From: an uncultured Synergistales bacterium
Lineage (GTDB): Bacteria; Synergistota; Synergistia; Synergistales; Aminobacteriaceae
Length of the DNA stretch: 40,659 nucleotides
Reading direction: 5' to 3'
NCBI GenBank assembly: GCA_905233525.1
Contig: CAJOEW010000002.1
Span: forward strand, 1-40,659
The notes beneath the pieces are model-generated. The model ran no database searches, was not told where the DNA came from, and saw nothing but the letters and a program-made list of their open reading frames with translations. Of the stretch, positions 1 through 11,600 are shown piece by piece. Every line of letters starts with the position of its first letter. The stretch's first letter is position 1. A program made the translations under genes and the position numbers.

Positions 1-911
<911 letters not shown>

Positions 912-1073
912 AAATTGTGAGTTAAAAATAAATCGTTCCTGACTACTCAAACTGAAAACTCATATCTCGTCTGTAATCTATTATCAAATTTCTAAAAACT
1001 TCTCGGTGTTGCTCTTGCGCTCTGTCTTATCTCATCGCTTTGAGAACCAACCGCCTCAAGCACAACGACGGAT

Positions 1074-1101
1074 ATTATACACGCACTTTTTTTTATGTCA
1101 A
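1074..1101 (-). promoter_or_regulatory. Consensus sigma-70 promoter of the rRNA operon
   Basis: On the minus strand TTGACA (1096-1101) and TATAAT (1074-1079) are both perfect and separated by 16 bases. An A7/T8 tract at 1103-1117 lies just upstream of the -35 box, where an UP element would sit. The transcript would start near 1067 and carry a leader of about 155 bases before the 16S gene. Confidence 0.85.
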
Positions 1102-1118
1102 CAAAAAAATTTTTTTTA

Positions 1119-1146
1119 TTGCATTTTCCTGCAAATAGCCTACAAT
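1119..1146 (+). promoter_or_regulatory. Promoter of the NhaC-type antiporter gene
   Basis: TTGCAT (1119-1124), a 16-base spacer and TACAAT (1141-1146) form a good promoter. It lies back to back with the rRNA promoter; the two -35 boxes are 17 bases apart across a shared A/T tract. Transcription would start near 1153, giving a leader of about 43 bases before the TTG start. Confidence 0.6.
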
Positions 1147-1195
1147 TTGCGCCGTTTTACATATTATGTTTACTCTCATTTAGGAGGAATGTTAT

Positions 1196-2776
1196 TTGTG
1201 TCGTCGTCCAGGTCTTTTACTTTCGATTTCTGTGCTCTTTATTAGCGCGCTTATTGTGACATTTGGAGTTGTTGATGTTGAGACAGCTTCAGGAAGTCAT
1301 ATCGGTTTAGGTTTACCGGCTCAGGTGCCTTTGTTGTTTGCTACTATATTTGCTGCACTCGTCGGAGTTCTTTATTTAAAGCAGTCATGGAAAAAAATGG
1401 AAGAAGGAATTTCCGACGCTATTCAAGTTTCTATTCAAGCTATTATTATTTTGGTGTTAGTCGGTTGTCTTGTAGGTTCATGGATTCAAAGCGGAGTCGT
1501 TGCTACGATGATTTATTACGGACTTGAAGTTATGAATCCGAGATATTTTTATTTGGCCGCGTTGATTATAAGTGTAGTTGTTGCGTTAGCTACCGGATGC
1601 TGCTGGACAACAAGTTCAACGGTCGGTGTTGCGTTAATCGGTATCAGTGCAGGTCTTGGCCTTCCATTGCCTATTACAGCAGGTTTTATTATTTCAGGTG
1701 CTTATTTTGGAGATAAGATATCGCCGTTATCTGATACGACAAATTTAGCTCCGGCTGTTTCAGGAAGCGAATTATTTGATCACGTAAGGGCGATGATGTC
1801 TACAACAGTACCAACGTTAATTTTGACGGCTTTAATAGCTTTCATGATGGGAGATTCGGCTCAAGGATCGGACGGCGGAAGAATTATTCTAATCCAAAAC
1901 ATGATGAGAGCCGAATTTGATATTTCGTTACTAGCATTTATACCGCCTGCAATAATTTTATTGATGGCAACGTTAAAAATTTCAGCTATTCCTGGAATTA
2001 TCGCAGGTATTACAGCAAGTATTATTATCTCATTAACACGGGGATCTTCTGCTCATGAGACTATGAACGTATTATTTTCAGGTTATGTCCCTGAGCATTT
2101 GAACGCATTCGCACAAGCAGCAAGCCCTGAAGCAATACATGAGATCGCGCGTAATTTTGCCAGTGCATTTCCTGAGGGTTCGCCTGCTTTGTCTGTGAGT
2201 CCTGAAGTCTTTTCAAAGGTTGGAGAATTGTTAACGAATCTTTTCACGCGCGGCGGTATGACATCAATGCTTGAAACTATATGCTTGATCGTCGTAGCTT
2301 TATCGTTAGGCGGAATAATGGAAGTGTGCGGATTTTTAACAGTCATTCTTGAAGCTCTTATGAAGCATGTAAAATCGGTATTCGGTTTAATCGCGTCTGT
2401 GCTTGCTTCGTCATTTATAGCGAATGTATTTTTGAGCGAGCAATATTTATCGATAATAGTTCCCGGCAGAATGTTCAGAAACGCATTTAATTCTAAAGTC
2501 TGGCCGAACGGTAAAAGATTAGCTCCTGTAATGTTATCGCGTTCACTTGAAGACAGCGGAACAATGACATCGGTATTAGTTCCATGGAATACTTGCGGCG
2601 TTTATGTAAGCTCAGTCTTAGGAGTTGCGACGCTTGATTATTTGCCATATTGTTTTATGAATTGGCTTAATCCTCTTGTATCATTAGCTATGACATTTTT
2701 TGGAATTGCTATTATATGGCGCGAGCCTGAACCTCAAAAAGCAGAAGAGGCAATGCTTGCTACAGAAGTTGCTTAA
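1196..2776 (+). CDS. nhaC: NhaC-family Na+/H+ antiporter
   Basis: This 526-residue inner-membrane protein has about 11-12 hydrophobic segments. It carries the family signature in its middle part: an ATGCCWTTSSTVG stretch near residues 136-148, followed by GAYFGDKISPLSDTTNLAP. Members exchange external protons for sodium, or sodium-coupled organic acids in the MleN branch; the substrate cannot be told from sequence. The start is TTG at 1196, chosen because AGGAGG at 1182-1187 is 8 bases upstream; the ATG at 1189 is in another frame. The gene stands alone between the rRNA operon and a terminator. Confidence 0.88.
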   Translation: MCRRPGLLLSISVLFISALIVTFGVVDVETASGSHIGLGLPAQVPLLFATIFAALVGVLYLKQSWKKMEEGISDAIQVSIQAIIILVLVGCLVGSWIQSGVVATMIYYGLEVMNPRYFYLAALIISVVVALATGCCWTTSSTVGVALIGISAGLGLPLPITAGFIISGAYFGDKISPLSDTTNLAPAVSGSELFDHVRAMMSTTVPTLILTALIAFMMGDSAQGSDGGRIILIQNMMRAEFDISLLAFIPPAIILLMATLKISAIPGIIAGITASIIISLTRGSSAHETMNVLFSGYVPEHLNAFAQAASPEAIHEIARNFASAFPEGSPALSVSPEVFSKVGELLTNLFTRGGMTSMLETICLIVVALSLGGIMEVCGFLTVILEALMKHVKSVFGLIASVLASSFIANVFLSEQYLSIIVPGRMFRNAFNSKVWPNGKRLAPVMLSRSLEDSGTMTSVLVPWNTCGVYVSSVLGVATLDYLPYCFMNWLNPLVSLAMTFFGIAIIWREPEPQKAEEAMLATEVA

Positions 2777-2817
2777 AAATTACCGAGCTTACAAAATTTA
2801 TATTACGAAAAAAATTT

Positions 2818-2852
2818 CCCTCTACGACCAAAAATCGCGGAGGGTTTTATTT
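2818..2852. terminator. Bidirectional terminator between nhaC and the convergent pyruvyl transferase gene
   Basis: CCCTC at 2818-2822 pairs with GAGGG at 2840-2844. Downstream is a T-rich run and upstream an A-rich run, so both strands give a hairpin followed by T residues. The stem is short and its upper part imperfect. Confidence 0.65.
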
Positions 2853-2884
2853 TTTTAAACATATTTATGAAATTACGCACGCGG

Positions 2885-4157
2885 TTAATTTAATTCTAAG
2901 CAATCGCGCAAATAACTCATTGAGATCTCACGCCAGGCATTTAATTTTTCATCGACAGCTCCATAATCAATACCACCTTCAGGAATTTTTGAGCCGCTCC
3001 TGTAAATACGATCGCTTATTCCGAGACGCGATAATATGTCTTTAATTTTATAAGAGTACTCGCCGAATGATATAAAATTCTTTTTAAAATTGATTGAAAA
3101 CGCTGTACCGTGAAATGAACTAGTGAAAATTATTTCAGCATGATCGATCAGCCATAAAAATTCATCCGGTGTCGTTAAATAATGCTCAATATCTTCCCAA
3201 TTAAATATGTCTATGATCTTCATGTCACCGCAAATTTTCTTCATGGCCTGCGATTGCTCTTTATCCAGGCGTCCAAATGAATACAACAGCGCATATTTTT
3301 CAGGGATATTATACGAAGGTTTCTTTGAGATTTTTCGCCATTGTTCAGCCGTAATTAAGAACGTCGGATCAATTACTTGAATAGCTTCACGCCCTGTAGT
3401 TTGTTTAATTAAATCACAGCCTTCAGATTCGCGGCATGATAATTTTTTAAACGCCGATAAATATTTTTTATTAAGCTCGTAAAATTTTTTATCGAATTTT
3501 TTAAAGCCAAAGCTCGGAGCATAATTAACACGCTTATTTTCAGGCATGAACGCGAGATAAAAATATTCGAGATCTTCTTTTGTACCGCTCCAATTACGCC
3601 AGACCATATCACTACCTGTTACAGCGTATTTATACTCGTCAAATTTTGTATTTAAAGCCTGTTCATACGTTGAAGGGATTCTATTGCAGATATATTCATC
3701 ATCGAATTTATCAAAAGCCTTTGTCCTGCGCTGATTGATCTGCTCAAAATTTCCTGTTAGTTTTCTGCGCTGTTCCTGTTGCTGTTCCTGTTTAAAACGT
3801 TTGATATTATCGCGCCATAATTTATATTTCTTTGAACCTAAAAACGCCAGAATGTGTTTGACAAAATTTTTTGAGCATTTTTTTAAGCATGAAGTTACAG
3901 AAATTTTATCAGCACTTCGCGGCATATTTGACCATAAATTATAAACATCGAAGCCAAACGATCTCAAAACTTCCTGTAACGCATAATTCTGTAATTTATT
4001 TCCGTGATTGGCATCATATTCAACGCCGGTGTGAAGTGTTACGAGTAATATTCTACCGCTGTTCTTGAGCCGCTGTTCTTGAGCCGCTGTTCTTGAGCCG
4101 CTGTTCTTGAGCCGCTGTTCTTGAGCCTATATTATTAAAATTATCACTTTGCGACAT
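2885..4157 (-). CDS. Phase-variable polysaccharide pyruvyl transferase (out of frame here)
   Basis: The intact product would be about 428 residues of the polysaccharide pyruvyl transferase family (PF04230), which adds a pyruvate ketal to surface polysaccharide. Visible marks are the N-terminal GNKLQNYALQEVLRSFGFDV segment, TGSDMVWR, SCRES, VIDPTFLI and SSFHGTAFS. In the continuous frame the first start codon is a TTG at 3967, which lies downstream of the conserved N-terminal strand, so it cannot be the real start. The only suitable start is ATG 4157, with AAGGAGA about 15 bases upstream. Between it and the domain lie five copies of a 14-bp unit. With five copies the ATG frame stops at TAG 4053-4055 after 34 codons; six or three copies would join the two parts. 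Present state: OFF. A 12-bp direct repeat at 3769-3792 encodes a Gln/Glu-rich stretch, in frame. The gene is monocistronic and convergent with nhaC. Confidence 0.85.
4056..4125 (-). repeat. 14-bp tandem repeat, five perfect copies, in the 5' coding region
   Basis: In coding orientation the unit is CTCAAGAACAGCGG. Copies are 4056-4069, 4070-4083, 4084-4097, 4098-4111 and 4112-4125, all identical. As 14 is not a multiple of three, each gain or loss shifts the frame. The unit has no stop codon in any coding-strand frame. Three copies encode the 14-residue string RTAAQEQRLKNSGS. Confidence 0.97.
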
Positions 4158-4235
4158 TTTCGTTTTGTCAATCTCCTTTTTGCGTATTTTTCACATACTC
4201 GAATAAAGAAAACTACTTAATTTATTGCTATAGCG

Positions 4236-4241
4236 TATAAT
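4236..4241 (+). promoter_or_regulatory. Probable -10 box of the transketolase operon
   Basis: A perfect TATAAT lies 43 bases upstream of the transketolase ATG in the divergent region. No good -35 box is seen at 16-18 bases spacing, so the call rests on the -10 and on position. Confidence 0.45.
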
Positions 4242-4283
4242 ATACCAAACTTGCATTTTTTTGAGGGAGGTACTTGTAGACAC

Positions 4284-6215
4284 ATGACGCTAAAAAACTT
4301 GAACGGCCTTAATTTTAATAAGCTCTCCGAAAATCAGATCACTGAACTCGAACAAGCCGCCAAACGTGCCCGCATAAATTCCTTGACAATGATACAGGGT
4401 GCAAACAGCGGTCATCCGGCAGGCGCTTTTTCAAGCATAGAAATGCTATTGAGCGTCTATGGTCTGGCTAACTTGACACCGGAAAATGCTGACAGCTTTG
4501 ATCGCGATAATATAATAATTTCGCATGGCCATGTATCCGCCGGCGTGTATGCTGTTCTCGCTGAATACGGATTTGTTGATATTGAAGACGCTGTAAAAAA
4601 TTTCAGACGTTGTAAAAGCGCTTTTCAAGGCCATGTTGTTCGCGAAGTTCCCGGAATCGATTGGAGCACTGGAAATTTAGGTCAGGGACTCTCAGCAGGA
4701 GTCGGTTATGCATTAGCTCAACGCGCAAGAAATTATAAAGGCCATGTCTACGTTTTAACAGGCGATGGCGGTCAAACAAAAGGACAATTAGCTGAAGCAA
4801 GACGAGTCGCTGTGAATGAGAAATTAAATAATATTACGGCTCTGATCGATTTGAATGAACATCAGATCTGCGGCGATATAAATGACGTAATGCACTGTAA
4901 TATAAAAGCTTTATGGGAGGCTGACGGCTGGTATTATATCGAATGCAACGGACATGATTTTAACGAATTATTTGACGCAATTAAAAAAGCTCGTGAATTA
5001 GATTCTCCGTGCGTGATAGCTTGTAAAACCGTTATGGGTAAATTCGGCGGCGTTATGGAAAATACAAGCGAATATCACGGTAAAGCAACAGGCGAAAAAA
5101 ATTATTACGACATAATAAAATCATTGGGCGGCGATGAAAATTTATTAGCCAGCGTTAATGATTACCGTAAAAAAAATTTAATTCCTGAATATCACGGACG
5201 TTTAATTAAACCTATTGAGCCTGTGTTAGAATTCGGAGAACGCTTCAGATATTCACCAGATATTAAAACAGATAACCGTTCAGCTTTCGGAAATGTATTA
5301 ACTCAAACAGGCGAATTAAATTATAAAAAAACAAATCATACTCCAATTTTAGTCTTTGATTGCGATTTAGCACCTTCAGTAATGACAGCCAATTTTAAAA
5401 AATCTTGTCCAGATAATTTTATTCAATGCGGTATACAGGAACACGCTACAGCAACAATTTCAGGAGCAGCTGCCGCAGGCGGTACGTTATCATTATGGGC
5501 TGATTTCGGTATGTTCGGACTTGATGAAGCTTATAATCAACATAGACTTAACGATATAAACAACGCCGGTAATAAACTCGTGTTAACTCATACAGGTTTA
5601 GACGTGGGCGAAGACGGCGAAACTCACCAATGTATTGATTATGTCGGTCTTATGCGTAATATGTTCGGTTGGAAAATTCTTGTGCCTGCCGATCCTAATC
5701 AGACCGATTTAATTACTCGCTGGATGTTAAAAACTCCTGGCTGTATGTGTCTTGCAATGGGACGCAGCAAAGTTGATGTTATCCCTGAATTTTATGACGA
5801 AGATTATAAATTTGAATATGGTAAAGCCGTTAAATTACGTTCAGGAAAATCTGGAAGTATTTTCGCTCTCGGATATATGACTCAAACGGCGTTAAAGGCT
5901 GCTGATAAATTAAAGGCTGAAAGTAATATCGATGTCAGCGTTTATTGCGTGTCCTGTCCTTTGGAAGCCGATATAGAAGCAATAACAGAAGCCGCTGAAA
6001 CAAATTTTATAATCACGCTCGAAGATCATCACGTAAGAACAGGAATAGCTCCAGTAATCGCTATGGCAATGGCTGAAAATAATTTACACACGAAATTTAA
6101 AAAGCTCGGTGTTTCGCATTACGGTTTGTCAGGATCTTCACAGGAAGTCAGAAAATTTATGGGCTTGACCGTCGACGGAGTTATTGAAAACGTAAATGAA
6201 CTCTTGCGAAAATAA
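4284..6215 (+). CDS. tkt: Transketolase, full length
   Basis: This thiamine-diphosphate enzyme moves two-carbon ketol units between sugar phosphates in the non-oxidative pentose phosphate pathway. It has 643 residues, the usual length of a one-chain transketolase. Visible are the N-terminal GANSGHPAGA and SHGHVSAGVYA histidine motifs, the cofactor motif GDGGQTKGQ ending in NN about 25 residues later, and the pyrimidine-domain motif CGIQEHATATISGAAAAGG with its catalytic Glu. The usual acidic residue after GDG is Gly here. I start at ATG 4284, with GAGGGAGG at 4263-4270; an in-frame TTG at 4251 lies before that site. The end overlaps queH by 20 bases. Confidence 0.92.
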   Translation: MTLKNLNGLNFNKLSENQITELEQAAKRARINSLTMIQGANSGHPAGAFSSIEMLLSVYGLANLTPENADSFDRDNIIISHGHVSAGVYAVLAEYGFVDIEDAVKNFRRCKSAFQGHVVREVPGIDWSTGNLGQGLSAGVGYALAQRARNYKGHVYVLTGDGGQTKGQLAEARRVAVNEKLNNITALIDLNEHQICGDINDVMHCNIKALWEADGWYYIECNGHDFNELFDAIKKARELDSPCVIACKTVMGKFGGVMENTSEYHGKATGEKNYYDIIKSLGGDENLLASVNDYRKKNLIPEYHGRLIKPIEPVLEFGERFRYSPDIKTDNRSAFGNVLTQTGELNYKKTNHTPILVFDCDLAPSVMTANFKKSCPDNFIQCGIQEHATATISGAAAAGGTLSLWADFGMFGLDEAYNQHRLNDINNAGNKLVLTHTGLDVGEDGETHQCIDYVGLMRNMFGWKILVPADPNQTDLITRWMLKTPGCMCLAMGRSKVDVIPEFYDEDYKFEYGKAVKLRSGKSGSIFALGYMTQTALKAADKLKAESNIDVSVYCVSCPLEADIEAITEAAETNFIITLEDHHVRTGIAPVIAMAMAENNLHTKFKKLGVSHYGLSGSSQEVRKFMGLTVDGVIENVNELLRK

Positions 6216-6759
6216 TCCACAGGAAATTTTATTACATATATGCTGCGCTCCTGACGGAACTGTGCCAACGATTGATTTAAAGTCTCAAGGCTGGAACGTC
6301 AGGGGATTTTTTTACGGCAATAATATTCACCCGATCGAAGAATATAAAAAACGTCTTGAGGCCATAAAAATTTTGTCTGATAAAAATTCCGTCGATATTA
6401 TTATTCAAGAATATGATCCTGAAAAATGGCTTGATGAAACAAAAGGACTTGAACATGAACCTGAAGGCGGCCTGCGTTGTGAAAAATGTTTTGAACTTCA
6501 ATTTGAGGCGGCAGCGCGTGAAGCTGTAAAGCTCGGAATAAAAATATTATGCACGACTTTGACAATAAGCCCTCATAAAAATGTTAATAAAATTTTTGAA
6601 ATCGGTAAGGCCATCGCAAAAAAATATGATCTCGAATGGCTTAATATAATCTGGCGAAAAAATAACGGCTTCTTACGCTCAACAAAATTATCGCGCGAAA
6701 TGGGCTTATACCGTCAAAATTATTGCGGATGTTTTTTTAGTATGCGCGAATCTTTTTAA
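6196..6759 (+). CDS. queH: Epoxyqueuosine reductase QueH
   Basis: QueH (DUF208) carries out the last step of queuosine formation at the tRNA wobble position, reducing epoxyqueuosine in organisms lacking QueG. The 187-residue protein shows the paired cysteines of the family: LLHICCAPD near residues 12-20, CEKCFELQFEAAAREA near residue 95, and QNYCGC close to the C-terminus. These ligate an iron-sulfur cluster and a neighbouring metal. It starts within the transketolase coding end and is probably translated by coupling. I see no other queuosine gene here. Confidence 0.9.
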   Translation: MNSCENNPQEILLHICCAPDGTVPTIDLKSQGWNVRGFFYGNNIHPIEEYKKRLEAIKILSDKNSVDIIIQEYDPEKWLDETKGLEHEPEGGLRCEKCFELQFEAAAREAVKLGIKILCTTLTISPHKNVNKIFEIGKAIAKKYDLEWLNIIWRKNNGFLRSTKLSREMGLYRQNYCGCFFSMRESF

Positions 6760-6812
6760 GGAGATTGGTAAAATGATTTAAATATAAAATTTAAATCGGA
6801 GCTTAAATAAAT

Positions 6813-8624
6813 TTGAGTATATCTTTATATCGCAAATACCGGCCTCAAGATTTTACGAGCGTTTATGGTCAAGAGGCCGCCGTGAAAATAATTCTTAATT
6901 CAATTTCAAAATCACGGATCGGCCATGCTTATTTATTCTCAGGATCAAGAGGCTGCGGTAAAACTTCTGTAGCTAGAATTTTTGCTAAGGCGTTAAATTG
7001 TACTAATCCTAAAAATTTTGAACCTTGCTGCGAATGTAAAAACTGTATCGACATCACCGCAGGACAATCGCTTGACGTGATAGAGATAGACGGAGCTTCA
7101 AGCAACGGCGTTGACGAAATTAGAGAATTAAAATCTCATGTCGCGCTCACACCGTTTAATTCACGCTATAAAATTTATATAATCGATGAAGTTCATATGT
7201 TATCAACTGCTGCATTTAACGCGCTCCTGAAAACTTTAGAAGAACCGCCGGAATATGTTGTATTTATTCTCGCAACAACAGAGCCTCATAAAGTGCCGGT
7301 TACTATCAGATCGCGCTGCCAGCATATCCCGTTTCATTCGATCAGCCCTGAAAATATATTCGCCCGCCTTAATGAAGTATGTAAGCTCGAAAATATTAAG
7401 GCTGAAGCTGACGCATTATGGGAAATTTCAAGACAGGCTGACGGAGCTTTACGAGACGCTTTATCATTATTAGAACAGGTTATAGCAGCCGGTGATGTTA
7501 CGTTAAAAAATATTGAAAGCATGTTAGGAGCTGGAAGCCGTCCGGAATTTGAAAGATATATAATAAAAATCCGTGAAGACATTGCAAGCGCTTATCCTGA
7601 AATTAAAAAAATGCTCGACGCAGGCGCAACACCATTAAGAATTTTTGAGGAAATTTTTTCACTCGTTAAAGATTTATGGCTGTCGTCTAAATATCCTGAT
7701 ATGATTGACACGCTCGGAATTTCTGAACAAGATCGCGACTTCTTAAAATCTGAGTCAAAACAATGGCCGGTGAAACGTCTGCAAAGAATTTTAAATGCCC
7801 TCGTTAAAATCATGGCTCAAGCTAAATCAGGGATTCGTCAAGATATTTTGGCAGGCTTGTTCGTTTTTGAGCTTGAAAAATCGGAAAATGAACCTGAACA
7901 AATTCAATCACAGCGCCAGCATTTTAATCAAGATCGGCCGCTCGCGCGTATGTATGTTTCACAAAATACACAGGCATTAAATACACAGCCTCAAATAATT
8001 TCTGATAATAACGAAAAAAATGAGACGCAGAAAAATTCGCAGTCATTCACGGAATTAAACACGCTGCTAAATATTTCGCCGGATGATTATGATCCTGTAT
8101 TGTCTGAAAAAATTATTAACACTGCTCACGAAAAAAATTTTGTTGTGTATTGCGGATTGATCGGAAGTAAAGCTGCAACACGCGAAAATAAATTAGTGAT
8201 CATGTTCGATAATGAATACGCCTTTACTGTAATGAAATTATTCGTAAATTCTTCGGAGATTAAAAAAATGTTCTCCGATTACAGCGAAATTATTTTTAAT
8301 TTCAAAGGCAATATATTTAAATGCGCAGGCGATGTCAAAAATTCTGCTGATTCAAATTCTTCATCGCAAGGCGTTCAAAAAAATATCACGTTTGAAAATT
8401 TTGAGACTGCACCCTTACCAGAACAACAGACGCAAATTATTAAAACAGAAACAAGACGCAGTATATCAGGTGCAGAAAAATTTATTGATGAATTAAAACG
8501 CTTAGGAGTAAAAGCTGAAATACTCATTAAAAAACATGCTGATGAGTCTGAAAACGATGACGACTCCGAAATTGATAATAATATAAATTCTGATAACGAT
8601 AACGAGGAGAGCGATCAAAATTGA
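6813..8624 (+). CDS. dnaX: DNA polymerase III subunit tau/gamma
   Basis: This is the AAA+ ATPase of the clamp loader, which opens the beta clamp and ties together the replicative polymerases. The 603-residue protein has Walker A GSRGCGKTS at 44-52, a zinc-type cluster (C63, C72, C75, C78), DEVH at 125-128 and the sensor region ATTEPHKVPVTIRSRC at about 154-169. The C-terminal third is hydrophilic and poorly conserved, as in tau. The start is TTG 6813 with CGGAG about 12 bases upstream. An AT-rich inverted repeat separates it from queH. Its stop overlaps the dnaE start by four bases (TTGA). Confidence 0.93.
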   Translation: MSISLYRKYRPQDFTSVYGQEAAVKIILNSISKSRIGHAYLFSGSRGCGKTSVARIFAKALNCTNPKNFEPCCECKNCIDITAGQSLDVIEIDGASSNGVDEIRELKSHVALTPFNSRYKIYIIDEVHMLSTAAFNALLKTLEEPPEYVVFILATTEPHKVPVTIRSRCQHIPFHSISPENIFARLNEVCKLENIKAEADALWEISRQADGALRDALSLLEQVIAAGDVTLKNIESMLGAGSRPEFERYIIKIREDIASAYPEIKKMLDAGATPLRIFEEIFSLVKDLWLSSKYPDMIDTLGISEQDRDFLKSESKQWPVKRLQRILNALVKIMAQAKSGIRQDILAGLFVFELEKSENEPEQIQSQRQHFNQDRPLARMYVSQNTQALNTQPQIISDNNEKNETQKNSQSFTELNTLLNISPDDYDPVLSEKIINTAHEKNFVVYCGLIGSKAATRENKLVIMFDNEYAFTVMKLFVNSSEIKKMFSDYSEIIFNFKGNIFKCAGDVKNSADSNSSSQGVQKNITFENFETAPLPEQQTQIIKTETRRSISGAEKFIDELKRLGVKAEILIKKHADESENDDDSEIDNNINSDNDNEESDQN

Positions 8625-11600
8625 GGCCGTTTGTTCATTTACACGTTCACACGGAATATAGCTTACTTGACGGCGCAATACGTACAAAAGATTTGGCCGC
8701 TAAAGTTTCAGAGTGGAATGAAAAATACGTAGCGATCACAGATCATGGAGTACTTTACGGCGCGGCAGAATTTTATGAGAGCTGCAAATCAAAAGGCGTT
8801 GAACCGATCTTAGGCTGTGAAACATATGTAGCTCCGGAAGGAATTAACGCGCCTAACGGTAAAGGACGCAACCATTTAATTTTACTCGCTGAAAATATGA
8901 CAGGCTGGCATAATTTAATTAAGCTCATTTCAATTGCAAATACTGACGGATTTTATTACAAGCCTCGAATAGATCATGAATTGCTGGCAAAATATCATGA
9001 GGGCTTAATCGCTTCGTCTGCATGTTTAGCCGGTGAAGTCGCGCAGTTAATTTTAGCAGGCAATGTGAAAGAAGCTGAAGAGCGTGCAGTGTTTTATCGT
9101 GATTTAATGGGTGAACGTAATTATTTTTTAGAGATCATGCCGAATTCATTGCCTGAACAGCAAATTGTAAACACTGAGATAATAAATATCAGCGAACGCA
9201 CAAAAATTCCTGTTATTGCTACTGGTGACGCGCATTATTTAAACGAGAGCGATTATTCATGGCATAAGATGTTATTAAAAATAAATACTCATGCTGATAA
9301 AAATGATGATGCTTTCGGATTTTCAAACAACGATTTTTATTTAAAAACACCTGAAGAATTTAATGACGCTTTCGCATATCATCCTGCTGCACTCGATAAT
9401 ACTTACGAGATTGCCCAACGTTGCGCCGGTGTTGAGATTGTGCCTAAGAAAAAAGATTATATACTGCCGGCATTAAAATTATCTGAAGGCGTTACACCTG
9501 AACAGGATTTAGCTCATAAAGCCCACGAAGGTTTAATAGCACGCTTTAACGGAAATGAACCGCCTAAAAATTATTTTGAACGTCTGGAATATGAATTAGG
9601 CGTTATAAATCAAATGGGCTTCGCTGCATATTTTTTAATTGTGTCCGGAATTATTCATAAAGCACGCTCGCGCGGTATACCAATTGGACCTGGAAGAGGA
9701 TCGGCTGCCGGTTCGATCGTTGCATGGAGCTTAGGAATTACAGAATTAAATCCGCTTAAATATAATTTGCTGTTTGAAAGATTTTTAAATCCTGAACGTA
9801 TTTCAATGCCTGATATTGATACTGATGTTTCTGATAAAGGACGCGACGAATTATTAAAGCTCATATCAGATGAATACGGAAAAAATAACGTAGCTCAAAT
9901 TATTACGTTCGGACGAATGAAAGCCCGCCAATCTGTAAAAGATATTGGGCGCACAATGGGACTTGATTATGCAGTTGCTAATAATCTCGCTCAATTGATA
10001 CCGTTAGACGCAAAAAATTTAAATGACGCTATTGAACATTCTCCTGATCTTAAAAAACAATATGAAACGGATCTAGGCTCCAATAATATTTTCAACATAG
10101 CGAAAAATATTGAAGGTCTCGCACGCCATACTTCACAACACGCAGCAGGAGTCGTAATAACGCCCATGCCTGTAACTGATGTAGTACCGGTGAAAAGATT
10201 GGGCGCTGATAATGATAATCAAATCGTGACTCAATTCACAATGGAATACGTCGAAAAGCTTGGCCTCGTTAAAATGGATTTCTTAGGATTAAATACGCTC
10301 TCAATTATTCAGGACGCGTTGCAAAATATTAAAGATAATCACAAAGAAATCCCGGACTTGAATAAAATTAACGACGAAATGAACGATCCGGCGACTTTTA
10401 AAATTTTGAGCGAGGCTGATACAATGGGCGTGTTCCAACTTGAAAGCGACGGTATTAGATCCATGCTTAGAAAATTAAAAATTGACCGCTTCGAAGATTT
10501 AATAGCAGCTCTCGCAATGTACCGGCCTGGACCTCTTGACAGCGGAATGGTGGATCAATACATCAAATGCAAGCACGGCGAAGCACAACCAGAATATCCG
10601 CATGAATTATTACATGATGTCTTGAAAGAAACTTACGGCGTAATACTTTATCAAGAACAGGTCATGCAGTGCGCTTCTGTTTTAGCCGGTTATTCTTTAG
10701 GTGAAGCTGATATTTTACGGCGTGCCATGGGAAAAAAGAAAGTTGAAGTCATGCAGGAACAACGAGCGAAATTTTTGGCCGGCGCTGAAAAAAATAATAT
10801 CGATCCAAAAAAAGCAGGCGAAATATTTGACAATATCGAAAAATTTGCCGGTTATGGTTTTAATAAATCTCACAGTGCCGCGTATGCTTTGATTTCATAT
10901 GATACGGCGTATTTAAAAGCTAATTACAAAATTGAATTCATGGCCGCGTATTTATCAAGCCAAATGAAATCTAAAAAAGAAGTCTTAGGCCATTACGTTC
11001 AGGAAGTCAGACGCAGCGGTATAAATGTTTCACAGCCTGATATAAATTTTTCAAACGAGAATTTCACGCCTGTTAATGACGGAATAATTTTCGGGCTTGG
11101 TGCAGTTGCGAGAGTCGGTCATAATGCTGCAGAGATGATTATCAAAACTCGTGAGAATGAAAAATTTAAAAGCTTATGGGATTTTATGCAGCGTATAGAT
11201 CTTTCAGAGGTTAACAGAGCTGTAATTGAGAATTTAATAAAATCAGGAGCTTTTGACAAAATCAATAATAACCGCGCTCAAATGATCGATGCCGTGCCTA
11301 AATATCTCGAGAGTATACAAAAAGCTGCTAAGGATAAATCTCAGATAGGTTTGTTTGAAAACGTCGACGCAGGAATTGAGACAGAGCCGCAATTAGAAAA
11401 TATACCTGATTATGATGAACGCACGCGCCTGAATTTTCAAAAGGAAGTCACAGGATTATATATATCCGGTCATCCTTATGAAGGTGTTGCGCAGAAAATA
11501 AAACCTTATACGAATTGCGCAATAATAGATCTTCAAAAATGGAAAAATAATCAAATCAGGCCATGTATCGGAGGTCTTATTAACTCGATTGTACCTAAAA

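Noticed and set aside
3769-3792. Second direct repeat (12 bp, two copies) in the pyruvyl transferase gene
   Set aside because: Its length is a multiple of three and it has only two copies, so it cannot switch the frame.
2885-3967. Pyruvyl transferase starting at TTG 3967
   Set aside because: No ribosome site, and it would remove the conserved N-terminal strand that is still readable upstream.
6758-6781. AAGGAG followed by ATG ATT TAA, a two-codon frame between queH and dnaX
   Set aside because: It could be a regulatory mini-frame, but nothing beyond the short match supports it.
6776-6800. AT-rich inverted repeat (GATTTAAAT/ATTTAAATC) between queH and dnaX
   Set aside because: All A/T except the ends, weak as RNA, no T run; likely by chance in an AT-rich spacer.
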